The notes under the pieces were generated by a model. It was not told the DNA's origin, made no database searches, and saw nothing but the letters and a program-made list of their open reading frames with translations. Made by a program: the position numbers and the translations under genes. Of a stretch of 64,000 nt of DNA, positions 55,121-64,000 are shown one piece after another. The stretch is taken from assembly GCF_019357495.1 (NCBI RefSeq), contig NZ_CP079110.1:186001-250000 (forward strand). The letters run 5' to 3'. This DNA is from Nosocomiicoccus ampullae (GTDB taxonomy: Bacteria; Bacillota; Bacilli; Staphylococcales; Salinicoccaceae). Each line of letters starts with the position of its first letter. The first letter of the stretch is position 1.

Positions 55121-56002
55121 ATGAAAATAGCAGTTGTTGTAGATTCAACATCATACTTATCAGATGAAATTAAACGTAGAAATAACATTTATACGATACC
55201 TTTAAATACGATTTTCGACGATGAAATTTACAGAGAAGACATTGATATTACTCCAGAGGAATTTTACGACAAAATGCGAGACCGTGAGGAACTTCCAACG
55301 ACGAGTCAACCTTCGATTGGAGATTATATTATTTTACTTGAAGATCTTCATAAAAAAGGGTACACAGATGTAATCAGTTTACATCTATCAGGAAATATTA
55401 GTGGAACAATTCAAAACGCAGTTGCAGCAGGACAAAGCGTTGATGGCATAGAAGTTCATCCGATAGATTCTGATATCGCTTGTACGCCTCTTGGATTACT
55501 TGCAGTCTATGCCGCACAGCAAAAAGATAAATTACCACTGGATGAATTGTTAGAAAGACTCGAACGTTTTAAATCGAAAGAATTTATTGATTCATATTTT
55601 GTTGTAGATGATTTAACAAATTTAAAAAAAGGTGGACGTCTATCAAACGCACAAGCTTTTGTTGGGCAACTTTTAAAAATAAAGCCAATTTTACGATTTG
55701 AAGATGGTAAAATTGTCGCGATTCAAAAAATACGCACAAAGAAAAAAGCGTTAAATACTGTAGTGGGCCTTATTAAAGATACAATCGATAGACAAAATGT
55801 TGAAAATGAAGCAGTCACTTTAACAGTAATTCACGCGAATATCGATGACGAAGCGGATGAGTTTATAAAAGAGTTAGAAGCACACTTTAAAGGTGCAACA
55901 GTACTAAAAAGTCACTTCGGTCCAGTAATTGGTACGCATTTAGGAGAAAAAGCAATCGGAGTTGCAATTACATCATTCAATGCTGATATTACAGGATTCT
56001 AA
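55121..56002 (+). CDS. DegV family fatty-acid-binding protein (FakB-like)
   Basis: A 293-residue DegV-fold protein. The fatty-acid-binding residues lie in VVDSTSYLSDE, LPTTSQPSIGDY, SLHLSGNISGTIQNA and the C-terminal FGPVIGTHLGEKAIGVA. Members present fatty acids to the kinase FakA for phosphorylation; which FakB subtype is not clear. GAGGGATAT before the ATG. Confidence 0.92.
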   Translation: MKIAVVVDSTSYLSDEIKRRNNIYTIPLNTIFDDEIYREDIDITPEEFYDKMRDREELPTTSQPSIGDYIILLEDLHKKGYTDVISLHLSGNISGTIQNAVAAGQSVDGIEVHPIDSDIACTPLGLLAVYAAQQKDKLPLDELLERLERFKSKEFIDSYFVVDDLTNLKKGGRLSNAQAFVGQLLKIKPILRFEDGKIVAIQKIRTKKKALNTVVGLIKDTIDRQNVENEAVTLTVIHANIDDEADEFIKELEAHFKGATVLKSHFGPVIGTHLGEKAIGVAITSFNADITGF

Positions 56003-56016
56003 ATTAAAATAATCAT

Positions 56017-56048
56017 TTAACACGCAGCTTATTAGTTGCGTGTTTTTT
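56017..56048 (+). terminator. Terminator after the DegV gene
   Basis: Stem AACACGCA (56019-56026) with TGCGTGTT (56037-56044) and a T6 run. Confidence 0.85.
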
Positions 56049-56059
56049 ATGGAGAATAT

Positions 56060-57316
56060 ATGAAATTTACGAGAAATATAGATGCAAAAGTTTACGCAGA
56101 ATGTGGTGTTGTTAAGGACAGATATAAATACAAATGTGTACGTTGTGGAAATAGTAATCATGGACTTTTTTATACGTACACTGACTACTACGGTGAAGTC
56201 ACGTACTGTTTAAGGTGTGTAAATTTAGGTCGGAGCGACTCTCGAACACCTTTAAGAGTAGTTGAACCATCAAGATACCGAGAATTAATCGCATACAAAT
56301 TATCGTTTCAATTAAATAAAGAACAACAATACGCACAAGAAAGAATCGTTGACGCAATTAAACATCATCATGATTTGATGATCTATGCTGTAACAGGTGC
56401 TGGTAAAACCGAAATTACGTTTCGTGGAATTCAATTTGCGAGAAGTCTTGGTATGAACGTATTATTCGTCTCACCGCGTGTAGATGTAATCCGTGAAATC
56501 TATTTAAGACTTACGGACGCATTTAAAAATGCGAGAATCGACTTACTATATGGCGATGAAAAAATTGAAGCGGATTTTGTATTTACCGTTTCAACAGTTC
56601 ATCAATTATATAACTTTAGAAATCATTATGACGTTATTATCGTTGACGAAGTCGATGCTTTTCCGTTAACAAAGGATCAGTTACTAAAAACACAAATCGA
56701 CAAAGCCAAAACGGATAGTGGAGTCATTATATATTTAACCGCAACACCAGAAGCTTCACTCATTCGTAAAGTGAAAAAAGAAAATATCGTTTCAATTACG
56801 CGCCGTTATCACAAAGAACCACTCGTCATGCCTGAAGTTTATTATACAAATATAAAAAAGACGTTAAGGAAAAAGAAGTTACCAGAAATATTTTTAAGCC
56901 GATTGAGAGAATCACTCGCACCTCGTAATAGAAAAGTTTTTATTTTTGTGCCGAATATTGATTTGTTAGTACCAATGAAAGAAGTATTAAATAAGGAATT
57001 TGAAAAAGTGGAAACGATTTTTAGTGGAGATCCATTAAGGAAAGAAAAAATCGACCGCATGCGTAATGGTGAAATTGACATTATGATTACGACGACAATT
57101 CTTGAAAGAGGTGTGACATTTAAACGACTTGATGTATTCGTCGTGCACGGTGAATATTTTGATGATACGTCACTCATACAAATTGCAGGACGCGCAGGAA
57201 GAAAGTTAGAAGATACTAAAGGTAACGTCTACATTTTTACAAAATACAATACACGAGGGATTATGAAAGCGAGAGAAAAAACATTTCAATTTAATAAAGG
57301 AAAAGTGAAATTATGA
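56060..57316 (+). CDS. comFA: Competence helicase ComFA
   Basis: A 418-residue DEAD-box-like ATPase that helps pull single-stranded DNA into the cell. Start ATG 56060 follows TGGAGAA; the reading from 56036 begins in the terminator stem. A four-Cys zinc site (CVRCGN...CLRC, about 32-58) precedes Walker A AVTGAGKTE, Walker B IIVDEVDAFP, and motif VI QIAGRAGRKLED. It overlaps comFC by 4 nt. Late competence genes need not be expressed in standard conditions. Confidence 0.92.
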   Translation: MKFTRNIDAKVYAECGVVKDRYKYKCVRCGNSNHGLFYTYTDYYGEVTYCLRCVNLGRSDSRTPLRVVEPSRYRELIAYKLSFQLNKEQQYAQERIVDAIKHHHDLMIYAVTGAGKTEITFRGIQFARSLGMNVLFVSPRVDVIREIYLRLTDAFKNARIDLLYGDEKIEADFVFTVSTVHQLYNFRNHYDVIIVDEVDAFPLTKDQLLKTQIDKAKTDSGVIIYLTATPEASLIRKVKKENIVSITRRYHKEPLVMPEVYYTNIKKTLRKKKLPEIFLSRLRESLAPRNRKVFIFVPNIDLLVPMKEVLNKEFEKVETIFSGDPLRKEKIDRMRNGEIDIMITTTILERGVTFKRLDVFVVHGEYFDDTSLIQIAGRAGRKLEDTKGNVYIFTKYNTRGIMKAREKTFQFNKGKVKL

Positions 57317-57921
57317 ATTGCTTACATTGTCATGAATTAATTATAGAGAATATTCATTTAGTTAATATATTTCAAAAACAACCATTAATATGTCATAGAT
57401 GTTTAGATGAGTATGAAGCGTTAAGAGTAAACGAGAAGTTTAACTTTAATGGTATGAACGTCCATGCACTTTTTAATTATGAAGGTATTGTAAAGCGAAT
57501 GTTGAGACGCTATAAATTCCAAGGTGATGCGGTGCAATCTAAAGTTATTGCGATGTTTATAAAATCACATTTACGGTTATATGAAATAGTAGTACCGGTT
57601 CCAATTTCAGATGTTCGGTTAAAAGAACGTGGCTTTAATCAAGTGACGAAAATATTAGACGAATTAAATGTAAAATATACAGATTGTTTAACGTCAAGTA
57701 GAGTGAAACGACAATCAGAAATGTCTAAAATTGACCGAGAAAATGAAAAGAACCCATTCAGTTTAAAGGACGGGAATATTTGCATAAAAAACAAGTCGAT
57801 ATTAATCATCGACGACATTTTCACTACAGGTGAAACAGTGCGCCAAGTTGCAGAAATACTTAGGCACGAACAGCCGAAGTCAATGGATGTGTTAACGTTT
57901 TCTATATCTAGAAAACTTTGA
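57313..57921 (+). CDS. comFC: Competence protein ComFC (phosphoribosyltransferase-like)
   Basis: A 202-residue protein with an N-terminal four-Cys zinc site (CLHC...CHRC) and a PRT domain with VPVPISDVRLKERGFNQV and the PRPP-type loop ILIIDDIFTTGETV. It partners ComFA in transformation. The hpf gene starts 40 nt later with its own AGGAGG. Confidence 0.92.
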   Translation: MNCLHCHELIIENIHLVNIFQKQPLICHRCLDEYEALRVNEKFNFNGMNVHALFNYEGIVKRMLRRYKFQGDAVQSKVIAMFIKSHLRLYEIVVPVPISDVRLKERGFNQVTKILDELNVKYTDCLTSSRVKRQSEMSKIDRENEKNPFSLKDGNICIKNKSILIIDDIFTTGETVRQVAEILRHEQPKSMDVLTFSISRKL

Positions 57922-57961
57922 TATAATTTAAGTAAGAAGAGAACATTAGGAGGTTTTCATC

Positions 57962-58516
57962 ATGATTAGAGTTGAAATAAGAGGAGAAAACATCGAGGTT
58001 ACTGACGCGATTCGTACATTTATTGAAGATAAAGTCAATAAGTTAGACCGCTATTTCAGCGATGACCGAGACGTTTTTGCTCATGCGAACATCAAAACTT
58101 ACCAAAACAAAATGGGTAAAGTAGAAATTACTGTACCAATGAAAGGTTTAACATTACGTGCTGAAGAAAGACACGACGACTTATATGTTGCAGTCGATGC
58201 GGTCGTTGAAAAGTTAGAACGTCAAATTAGAAAACATAAAACAAAAATTAACCGTAAGTTCCGTGAACAAGATGAGAATCACGTGGACTTATTCCAAGTA
58301 TTAAATGATCAAGAGGAAGAAGAGTCAAACGAAGATGAAATCAAAGTAGTGAAATCTAAAGAATTCACTTTAAAACCAATGGATGCTGAAGAAGCAATTC
58401 TTCAAATGAACATGCTCGGTCATGATTTCTTCGTATTTAATGACCGTTATACTGAATCTACAAGTATCGTATATAAACGTAAAGACGGTAAATATGGTTT
58501 AATTGAAACAAACTAA
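57962..58516 (+). CDS. hpf: Long-form ribosome hibernation promoting factor
   Basis: A 184-residue long HPF. The N-terminal S30AE domain (about 1-100: IEVTDAIRTFIEDKVNKLDRYF, AEERHDDLYVAVDAVVEKLERQI) binds the 30S decoding region. A linker joins it to the C-terminal domain (about 125-184: EFTLKPMDAEEAILQMNMLGHDFFVF), which dimerises to form 100S ribosomes. AGGAGG precedes the ATG. A terminator follows. Confidence 0.95.
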   Translation: MIRVEIRGENIEVTDAIRTFIEDKVNKLDRYFSDDRDVFAHANIKTYQNKMGKVEITVPMKGLTLRAEERHDDLYVAVDAVVEKLERQIRKHKTKINRKFREQDENHVDLFQVLNDQEEEESNEDEIKVVKSKEFTLKPMDAEEAILQMNMLGHDFFVFNDRYTESTSIVYKRKDGKYGLIETN

Positions 58517-58522
58517 TTGTTA

Positions 58523-58552
58523 TAGCCTCTAGTACACACTAGGGGCTTTTTG
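58523..58552 (+). terminator. Terminator after hpf
   Basis: Stem AGCCTCTAGT (58524-58533) with ACTAGGGGCT (58538-58547), one G-T pair, T5 run. Confidence 0.87.
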
Positions 58553-58624
58553 TGTGTAAACTTTTATTTTCATAGAAATATTTGGTAAAATATAGTGATA
58601 ATGATTTTATAAGGAGATATATCG

Positions 58625-61147
58625 ATGAGCATTTTGCGTAAAATATTCGATGGCAATAAACGCGAACTCAAATCTCTAGAAAAAGAGATGGAAAAAGTGA
58701 CTGCGTTAGAAGATGTATATCGCGCATACTCTGACGCTGAGCTTCAAGCGGAGACGGAAAAGTTTAAAGCACAATTAGCTGAACATAGTGACAATATAAA
58801 AAAACAAGAAGAAATATTAAATAAAATTTTACCAGAAGCATTCGCGGTCGTACGTGAAGCTTCTACGCGTACACTCGGTTTAAAACCGTATCCAGTCCAA
58901 ATTATGGGCGGAATTGCGCTTCATAAAGGTGACATCGCAGAGATGAAAACTGGTGAAGGTAAGACGTTAACAGCGACGATGCCCGTGTATTTAAACGCAT
59001 TAACTGGGCGCGGTGTACACGTTATTACAGTTAACGAGTATTTATCTTCAGTACAAAGTGAAGAAATGGCGCAACTATATAACTTTTTAGGTTTAACAGT
59101 TGGACTAAACTTAAATCAAAAAAATAGTGAAGAGAAACGTGAAGCATATAACTGTGATATTACGTATACGACAAATAACGAACTCGGATTCGATTACTTA
59201 AGAGACAATATGGTCGCGTACAAAAAAGATCGTGTTCAAAAACCATTAAATTACTGCGTGGTGGACGAAGTCGACTCTATTTTAATCGACGAAGCACGTA
59301 CACCGTTAATTATTTCAGGACAAGCAGACGAGAGAGTCACTGAGTATCAGCAAGCACAATTATTTGTAACGACACTTAAAAAAGAACAAGACTTTACGTA
59401 TGACGTGCGTAAAAATACGATTCTTTTAACAGAAGACGGTATGACAAAAGCCGAAAAATGGTTTAAATTAGATAATCTTTACGACGTAAAAAACGTTGCG
59501 ATTCTCCACCATATTAACCAAGCATTAAAAGCAAATTACACAATGGAAAGAAACGTAGACTACGTCGTGAATGACGGAGAAGTTTTAATCGTCGATAAAT
59601 TTACAGGACGTACGATGCCAGGACGTAGATTTTCTGAGGGGCTTCACCAAGCGCTAGAAGCTAAAGAAGCAGTTGAAATTCAAAGAGAATCTAAAACACT
59701 CGCATCAATTACGTTCCAAAACTTCTTTAGACTATACAACAAACTCTCAGGGATGACGGGTACAGCAAAAACTGAAGAAGAAGAATTTTTAGATATTTAC
59801 AACATGCGCGTGACACAAATTCCAACCAACCGTCCGGTTCAGCGTGAAGACTTAAACGATAGAATTTACTCTACAAAAGACAATAAGTTTAAAGCTGTTG
59901 TTGATGAAGTTGTTGAGCGTTATAAAAAAGGGCAACCGGTTTTAATCGGTACAGTTGCGGTTGAAACGTCAGAAATTATTTCGAATTTACTTCGTAAAGC
60001 TGGCGTACGCCATAACGTCTTAAACGCTAAAAACCACGAGCAAGAAGCACAAATCGTTGAAGATGCTGGTCAGCGCGGTCAAGTGACGATCGCAACGAAC
60101 ATGGCTGGTCGTGGTACGGATATTAAACTCGGTGAAGGTGTTAGAGAACTTGGTGGTCTTGCGGTGATCGGTACAGAACGTCACGAATCACGTCGTATTG
60201 ACGATCAGCTGCGCGGACGTTCTGGGCGTCAAGGTGACGTTGGAATCAGTACGTTTTATTTATCACTTGAAGATGACTTAATGAAGCGATTTGGTTCAGA
60301 GCGTATTCAAGGAATGATGGAAAAACTTGGTATGCAAGACGAAATGTTAGAAAGTAAATTTATTACGCGTAATGTTGAGTCTGCACAAAAACGTGTCGAA
60401 GGAAATAACTTCGATGCACGTAAACGTGTATTAGAATATGACGAAGTGCTAAGAACACAACGTGAAATTATATATGGTGAACGTAACGAGATTATCGATA
60501 AACAAGATGTTAGAGATTTACTTCATGGTATGATTGATAGCTCTATTGAACGTACAGTCAGTTACTATAACGATAATTCTGAAATGACAGATTACGAGAC
60601 GTTTAAAGAATTACTCGAACAATATTACGTCCAAGAAGACGATATTTCACTCGATGATTTAGAAGGACATTCCACTGAAGAGATTATTACTCTCGTAAAA
60701 GAAAAAGCATACGAAGAATTAAATAGAAAAGAAGAAATTTTAACTTCTGAACGTATGCGTCAATTCGAGCGAATGATGATGTTACGTACGATTGACCAAA
60801 AATGGACAGAACATATCGATTCTATGGACCAACTACGTACAGGAATTCACTTAAGATCTTACGGACAAATTAACCCGTTAAGAGAATATCAAAACGAAGG
60901 TCTAGAGATGTTTGAAAACATGATGGATGCTATCGAAGACGATGTGTCTCGTATGACATTAAAAACTGAAGTTCAAACAGATGAAGAAATTAGACGTGAA
61001 CAAGTTGTTGATAAAAACAAAATGCAAGCATCTGACGGTAAAAAGAAAGTCAAAAAACAACCGGTTAGAAAAAAACAAACTGTCGGTCGAAATGATCCAT
61101 GTCCATGTGGATCAGGTAAAAAATATAAAAACTGCCACGGTGCGTAA
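58625..61147 (+). CDS. secA: Preprotein translocase ATPase SecA
   Basis: An 840-residue motor of the Sec pathway. Walker A is [14 protein letters not shown], Walker B region [17 protein letters not shown], with the preprotein cross-linking domain after it, then motif [16 protein letters not shown] and [15 protein letters not shown] in NBD2, and the C-terminal zinc motif [14 protein letters not shown]. Length and ends match SecA1. AAGGAGA before the ATG; prfB follows 10 nt after the stop. Confidence 0.97.
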   Translation: MSILRKIFDGNKRELKSLEKEMEKVTALEDVYRAYSDAELQAETEKFKAQLAEHSDNIKKQEEILNKILPEAFAVVREASTRTLGLKPYPVQIMGGIALHKGDIAEMKTGEGKTLTATMPVYLNALTGRGVHVITVNEYLSSVQSEEMAQLYNFLGLTVGLNLNQKNSEEKREAYNCDITYTTNNELGFDYLRDNMVAYKKDRVQKPLNYCVVDEVDSILIDEARTPLIISGQADERVTEYQQAQLFVTTLKKEQDFTYDVRKNTILLTEDGMTKAEKWFKLDNLYDVKNVAILHHINQALKANYTMERNVDYVVNDGEVLIVDKFTGRTMPGRRFSEGLHQALEAKEAVEIQRESKTLASITFQNFFRLYNKLSGMTGTAKTEEEEFLDIYNMRVTQIPTNRPVQREDLNDRIYSTKDNKFKAVVDEVVERYKKGQPVLIGTVAVETSEIISNLLRKAGVRHNVLNAKNHEQEAQIVEDAGQRGQVTIATNMAGRGTDIKLGEGVRELGGLAVIGTERHESRRIDDQLRGRSGRQGDVGISTFYLSLEDDLMKRFGSERIQGMMEKLGMQDEMLESKFITRNVESAQKRVEGNNFDARKRVLEYDEVLRTQREIIYGERNEIIDKQDVRDLLHGMIDSSIERTVSYYNDNSEMTDYETFKELLEQYYVQEDDISLDDLEGHSTEEIITLVKEKAYEELNRKEEILTSERMRQFERMMMLRTIDQKWTEHIDSMDQLRTGIHLRSYGQINPLREYQNEGLEMFENMMDAIEDDVSRMTLKTEVQTDEEIRREQVVDKNKMQASDGKKKVKKQPVRKKQTVGRNDPCPCGSGKKYKNCHGA

Positions 61148-61157
61148 GGTGATTTAA

Positions 61158-62265
61158 ATGGAAATTAGTGAAATTAAAAGTTTTATAAATGACATGCATG
61201 ACAAGCTAGAAAAATTTAGGGGGTCTCTTTGACTTAGAAGAAAAAGAGACTCAAATTAGAGAATATGAAGAAAAAATGGTCGACCCAACATTTTGGGACG
61301 ACCCAGACAAAGCAAATGAAATCATTGAAAAGAATAATCAGTTAAAAAAAGTGGTCGACGGATTTAATACGCTAGAATCTGAAGTGAATGATATTGAAGT
61401 ATCATTAGAATTATTAGCTGAAGAAGATGATGATGACTTAAAAGAAATGATGGAAGCAACAATCGAAGACGTTAATGATAAATCAAAAGAATTTGAATTA
61501 AATATTCTTTTAAGTGAAGATCACGATGGTGAAGACGCAATTCTAGAGCTTCACCCGGGTGCAGGTGGGACTGAAGCACAAGACTGGGCAGATATGCTGT
61601 TAAGAATGTATAACCGTTTTATTGAAGATGAAGGCTTTAAAGTAGAAACATTAAACTATTTAGCTGGCGATGAGGCAGGAGTTAAAAGTGTGACGCTGAG
61701 TGTGAAAGGACCATTTGCTTATGGATTATTAAAAGGTGAAAAAGGTGTTCACAGACTCGTGCGTATTTCACCGTTTGATTCATCTGGACGTAGACATACG
61801 TCATTTGTATCTTGTGAAGTTACACCTCAATTTAAAGACTCGGATATCAATATCGAAGTGAACCAAGAAGATATTTCAATCGATACGTACCGAGCAAGTG
61901 GTGCTGGTGGTCAGCACGTTAACACAACAGACTCAGCAGTTAGAATTACTCACCATCCGACAGGAGTTGTTGTGACGTGTCAAAACGAACGTTCACAAAT
62001 TAAAAACCGTGAAACTGCAATGAAAATGCTAAAGTCAAAACTGTATCAGTTAGAGCTTGAAAAGCAACAAGAAGAAATTTCAAAATTAAAAGGTGAACAA
62101 AAAGAAATCGGATGGGGATCTCAAATTCGTTCGTATGTGTTCCATCCATATTCAATGATTAAAGATCACCGTACAAATTATGAAGTCGGTAACGTCGACA
62201 AAGTGATGGACGGAGATTTAATGCCATTTATAGATAGTTATTTACGCTGGCATTTAAATATGTAA
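61158..62265 (+). CDS. prfB: Peptide chain release factor 2 (programmed +1 frameshift)
   Basis: RF2 reads UAA and UGA stops. Translation begins at ATG 61158 ([20 protein letters not shown]...) and meets an in-frame TGA at 61230-61232. A +1 slip on CTT TGA C at 61227-61233 continues with GAC TTA GAA in the frame ending at 62265, giving about 368 residues, the usual RF2 length. The catalytic GGQ is in [17 protein letters not shown]. The tripeptide anticodon region [10 protein letters not shown] is present. The long downstream frame opening at 61276 is not an independent gene. Confidence 0.96.
61218..61233 (+). promoter_or_regulatory. prfB programmed frameshift site
   Basis: AGGGGG (61218-61223) acts as the internal Shine-Dalgarno three bases before CTT TGA C (61227-61233), the classical RF2 autoregulatory slip site: low RF2 leaves UGA unread and favours the +1 shift. 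Confidence 0.95.
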
Positions 62266-62349
62266 ATACAATTATTATAAAAAGTGTTTATTTCTGTTAG
62301 AATATAGGTATAGTATTTTATACTAAAAAATTTATTAGGGGTGGACACA

Positions 62350-62670
62350 ATGAAAAAGTACTTATCAACATTTTTATTAGGTTCAACGTTAGTTCTAGCA
62401 GCATGCGGCGGGGGCGATGATGCTACAGATAACGATTCAGACAATGCAGATTCAGGGGATGCACAAGCTGGTGAAGAAATTGCTAAAGATAACTGTCAAT
62501 CATGTCACGGTAGTGACTTCACAGGTGCAACTGGCCCAGCATTAGCAGGTACTGACTTAAGTAAAGACGAATTTGCTGACACAGTTAAAAATGGTAAAGG
62601 ACAAATGCCAGCATTCGAAAGTCTTTCAGATGATGAAATTGATGACTTATACAATTACTTTCAAGAATAA
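62350..62670 (+). CDS. cccB: Cytochrome c lipoprotein (c551-like)
   Basis: A 106-residue lipid-anchored cytochrome. I start at ATG 62350 (AGGGGTGG upstream). Lipobox LAAC (Cys19) is followed by an acidic linker and a monohaem domain with CQSCHG, GPALAG and the axial Met in GQMPAF. It should carry electrons on the outer face of the membrane to a terminal oxidase. Bacillus cccB occupies the same position after prfB. Confidence 0.9.
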   Translation: MKKYLSTFLLGSTLVLAACGGGDDATDNDSDNADSGDAQAGEEIAKDNCQSCHGSDFTGATGPALAGTDLSKDEFADTVKNGKGQMPAFESLSDDEIDDLYNYFQE

Positions 62671-62681
62671 TAATTAGTTAT

Positions 62682-62712
62682 AAGCTTTGTCTACGGGCAA
62701 AGCTTTTTTACA
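62682..62712 (+). terminator. Rho-independent terminator
   Basis: Stem AAGCTTTG (62683-62690) with CAAAGCTT (62699-62706) and a T-run. Confidence 0.82.
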
Positions 62713-62727
62713 TAGTTGGTGATATAT

Positions 62728-63048
62728 ATGAAAAAATTTATATTTGGTCTTTCGGCGATCGTTATTTTGTCAGCATGTAATTCTGACGGTGCGGAAGAAT
62801 CCGTGAGTAAAAATGCATCTGACATGCATAGAGGAGAAATTGTTTATAAACAAACTTGTATTGGTTGCCACGGTGAAGATTTAAAAGGACGCGGAAGTAG
62901 TGGTAAAGACTTGTCTCATATCGGAAGCGAGAAATCTCCGGAATATATACGATCAGTGATTGAAAACGGCACAAGAAGTATGCCCAGTAATTTAGTCGAA
63001 GGTGAAGATTTAGATGCTGTTGTTGAGTGGTTGTCAGAGCAAAAATAG
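62728..63048 (+). CDS. Second cytochrome c lipoprotein
   Basis: Also 106 residues, starting at ATG 62728 behind TTGGTGATAT. Lipobox LSAC, haem motif CIGCHG, GRGSSGKDLSHIG and axial Met in RSMPSN. It shares the layout of the preceding gene but only moderate sequence identity, so it is an old duplication or a second class of c-type cytochrome. A terminator between the two allows separate expression. Confidence 0.87.
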   Translation: MKKFIFGLSAIVILSACNSDGAEESVSKNASDMHRGEIVYKQTCIGCHGEDLKGRGSSGKDLSHIGSEKSPEYIRSVIENGTRSMPSNLVEGEDLDAVVEWLSEQK

Positions 63049-63070
63049 TATAAGAAATATTACATAAACA

Positions 63071-63101
63071 CTAGGCACTGTTACATACAGCGCCTTTTTG
63101 T
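63071..63101 (+). terminator. Rho-independent terminator
   Basis: Stem AGGCACTGT (63073-63081) with ACAGCGCCT (63087-63095), one mismatch, T5 run. Confidence 0.75.
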
Positions 63102-63120
63102 TATGGCGATATAACTATTC

Positions 63121-63137
63121 TATTACAGTTATGTTAC
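63121..63137 (+). promoter_or_regulatory. Possible WalR-type box upstream of the LysM gene
   Basis: TATTAC-N5-TGTTAC resembles the WalR consensus TGTWAH-N5-TGTWAH with one mismatch. WalR controls cell wall hydrolases in Staphylococcaceae, which suits the downstream gene. The site is short and could be chance. Confidence 0.3.
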
Positions 63138-63285
63138 AAAGAGTATTTCACGATTTTTCTATGTTATAGTTCTAATTACGTTAGATTTTTATGAACTAAT
63201 TGATTAAATTAACCGTACATATTTTTAGAAACTTTATATATTGAATTAAAAACTATTTGATAGAACGCAGGAGGAAATCGATACT

Positions 63286-64000
63286 ATGAAAAAGACAGTA
63301 TTTTCAGTTGCAACTATTACAGCATTAACAGGTACATCATTAACAGCTAACGCTGAAGAAGTTATTGTAAAAGAAGGCGACACTCTTTGGGGTATTGCTA
63401 ACGAAGTTGGAACTACAGTAGAGGCGCTTAAACAAGCAAATAACCTTAAGAGTGACTTAATTAAACCTGAAGACGTATTAACTTATGACTTAGATGCAGA
63501 AGTTACATACGAAGAAGATGCAGAAGGTTCATACACTGTAAGATCAGGTGACACATTATGGTCAATCGCTGAACAATTTGGTGTATCTTTAGATGAGTTA
63601 TATGCATTAAACAACTTATCTTCAGACTTAATTCATCCAGGACTTGTGTTAAACGTTGGTGGAGAAGTTGCATCAGCACCAGCTGTTAACGAAGTAGAAG
63701 TCGAAGAAGTTGAAAAAGTAGAATTACCAGCTGAAAACGCTGAAGTCGAAGAAGTAGAAGTACCAGCAGCTTCAGGTGCATATGTTGTAGAAGCAGGCGA
63801 TACACTTTACTCAATCGCTAGAGCAACAGGCGTATCAATCGATGAGTTAAAAGCACTAAACGGATTATCAAGTGATTTAATTACAGTTGGACAAGTACTT
63901 GTATTAGAAGGTGCAGTCGAAGAAGTAGAAGTTGTAGAAGAGAACAACGACGTTGAAGCTGTAGAAGAAGACAACGTAGTAGTCGAAGAAGTTACTGAAG
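63286..64000 (+). CDS. Secreted LysM-repeat protein (3' end beyond window)
   Basis: The frame opens at ATG 63286 behind GGAGG and stays open to the window end (238 codons). A Sec signal peptide (MKKTVFSVATITALTGTSLT, cleavage after ANA near residue 24) is followed by three LysM repeats (about 27-68, 80-124, 165-208), each with a GDTLW or GDTLY core, which bind peptidoglycan. Linkers are acidic repeats of the VEEVE type. The unseen C-terminus probably carries a hydrolase domain such as CHAP, but that is inference. Confidence 0.88.
   Translation, partial: MKKTVFSVATITALTGTSLTANAEEVIVKEGDTLWGIANEVGTTVEALKQANNLKSDLIKPEDVLTYDLDAEVTYEEDAEGSYTVRSGDTLWSIAEQFGVSLDELYALNNLSSDLIHPGLVLNVGGEVASAPAVNEVEVEEVEKVELPAENAEVEEVEVPAASGAYVVEAGDTLYSIARATGVSIDELKALNGLSSDLITVGQVLVLEGAVEEVEVVEENNDVEAVEEDNVVVEEVTE

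Noticed and set aside
61158-61232. prfB as a pseudogene broken by TGA
   Set aside because: The stop is the conserved RF2 frameshift site.
1-64000. tRNA, rRNA, riboswitch or T-box elements
   Set aside because: None could be recognised by eye; purine riboswitches, if any, would be upstream of the visible purL fragment.

Overview
The window is AT-rich, gene-dense Firmicute chromosome with short intergenic gaps, strong AGGAGG ribosome binding sites and frequent TTG/GTG starts. Gene content and order (purL-F-M-N-H-D; a molybdenum cofactor cluster; pabABC; an SstABCD-type siderophore transporter; murB; tagO-yigZ-degV-comFA-comFC-hpf-secA-prfB) point to the family Staphylococcaceae. Divergent and partly degenerate homologues suggest a genus outside Staphylococcus itself, such as the Nosocomiicoccus/Jeotgalicoccus group. 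That placement is inference. I see no rRNA, tRNA, insertion sequence, prophage or classical CRISPR array.

Layout. 1-7.8 kb: the distal purine operon, entering inside purL and ending at a strong terminator after purD. 7.8-22.2 kb: small operons with acetyltransferases, an SDF-type symporter, MFS transporters, a GntR-regulated ABC exporter, a DUF402-LysR-MFS-DUF456 group, a LOG protein, and a protein resembling the iron-sulfur repair factor ScdA but without metal ligands. 22.2-24.7 kb: phoPR on the minus strand. 24.8-31.2 kb: nine molybdenum cofactor genes (moeB, moaB, moaC, moeA, mobB, moaE, moaD, mobA, moaA). 31.2-34.3 kb: a CydDC-like ABC transporter pair. 34.3-41.1 kb: a CNNM/CorC-type protein, a GlsB-type membrane protein, an MFS transporter, pabABC, and a shrunken kipI/kipA pair. 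41.2-45.6 kb: recQ, a DMT permease, a histidine-rich lipoprotein and an SDR-like protein. 45.6-49.5 kb: a Fur-box-preceded sstABCD-type siderophore importer. 49.5-64 kb: murB, lipoproteins, brxC, a GGDEF protein, tagO, yigZ, degV, comFA/comFC, hpf, secA, prfB (with its programmed frameshift), two cytochrome c lipoproteins, and a LysM protein that runs off the end.

The most unusual observations are these. (1) purF starts at a GTG with an ideal ribosome binding site, after the codon positions that normally encode the propeptide and catalytic Cys1. The residual codons just upstream still resemble the ancestral sequence but read Tyr-Ser instead of Cys-Gly, so the glutaminase nucleophile appears lost while the rest of the enzyme is intact. 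(2) Two intergenic regions between convergent genes, about 16.6 kb apart, carry the same array of AT-rich palindromes with identical unit offsets (0, 58, 109, 160, 201 bp) but diverged spacers. This looks like an undescribed dispersed element. (3) Several proteins keep a fold but have lost key residues (ScdA-like, SDR-like, GGDEF, KipI/KipA, CydDC nucleotide-binding domains).
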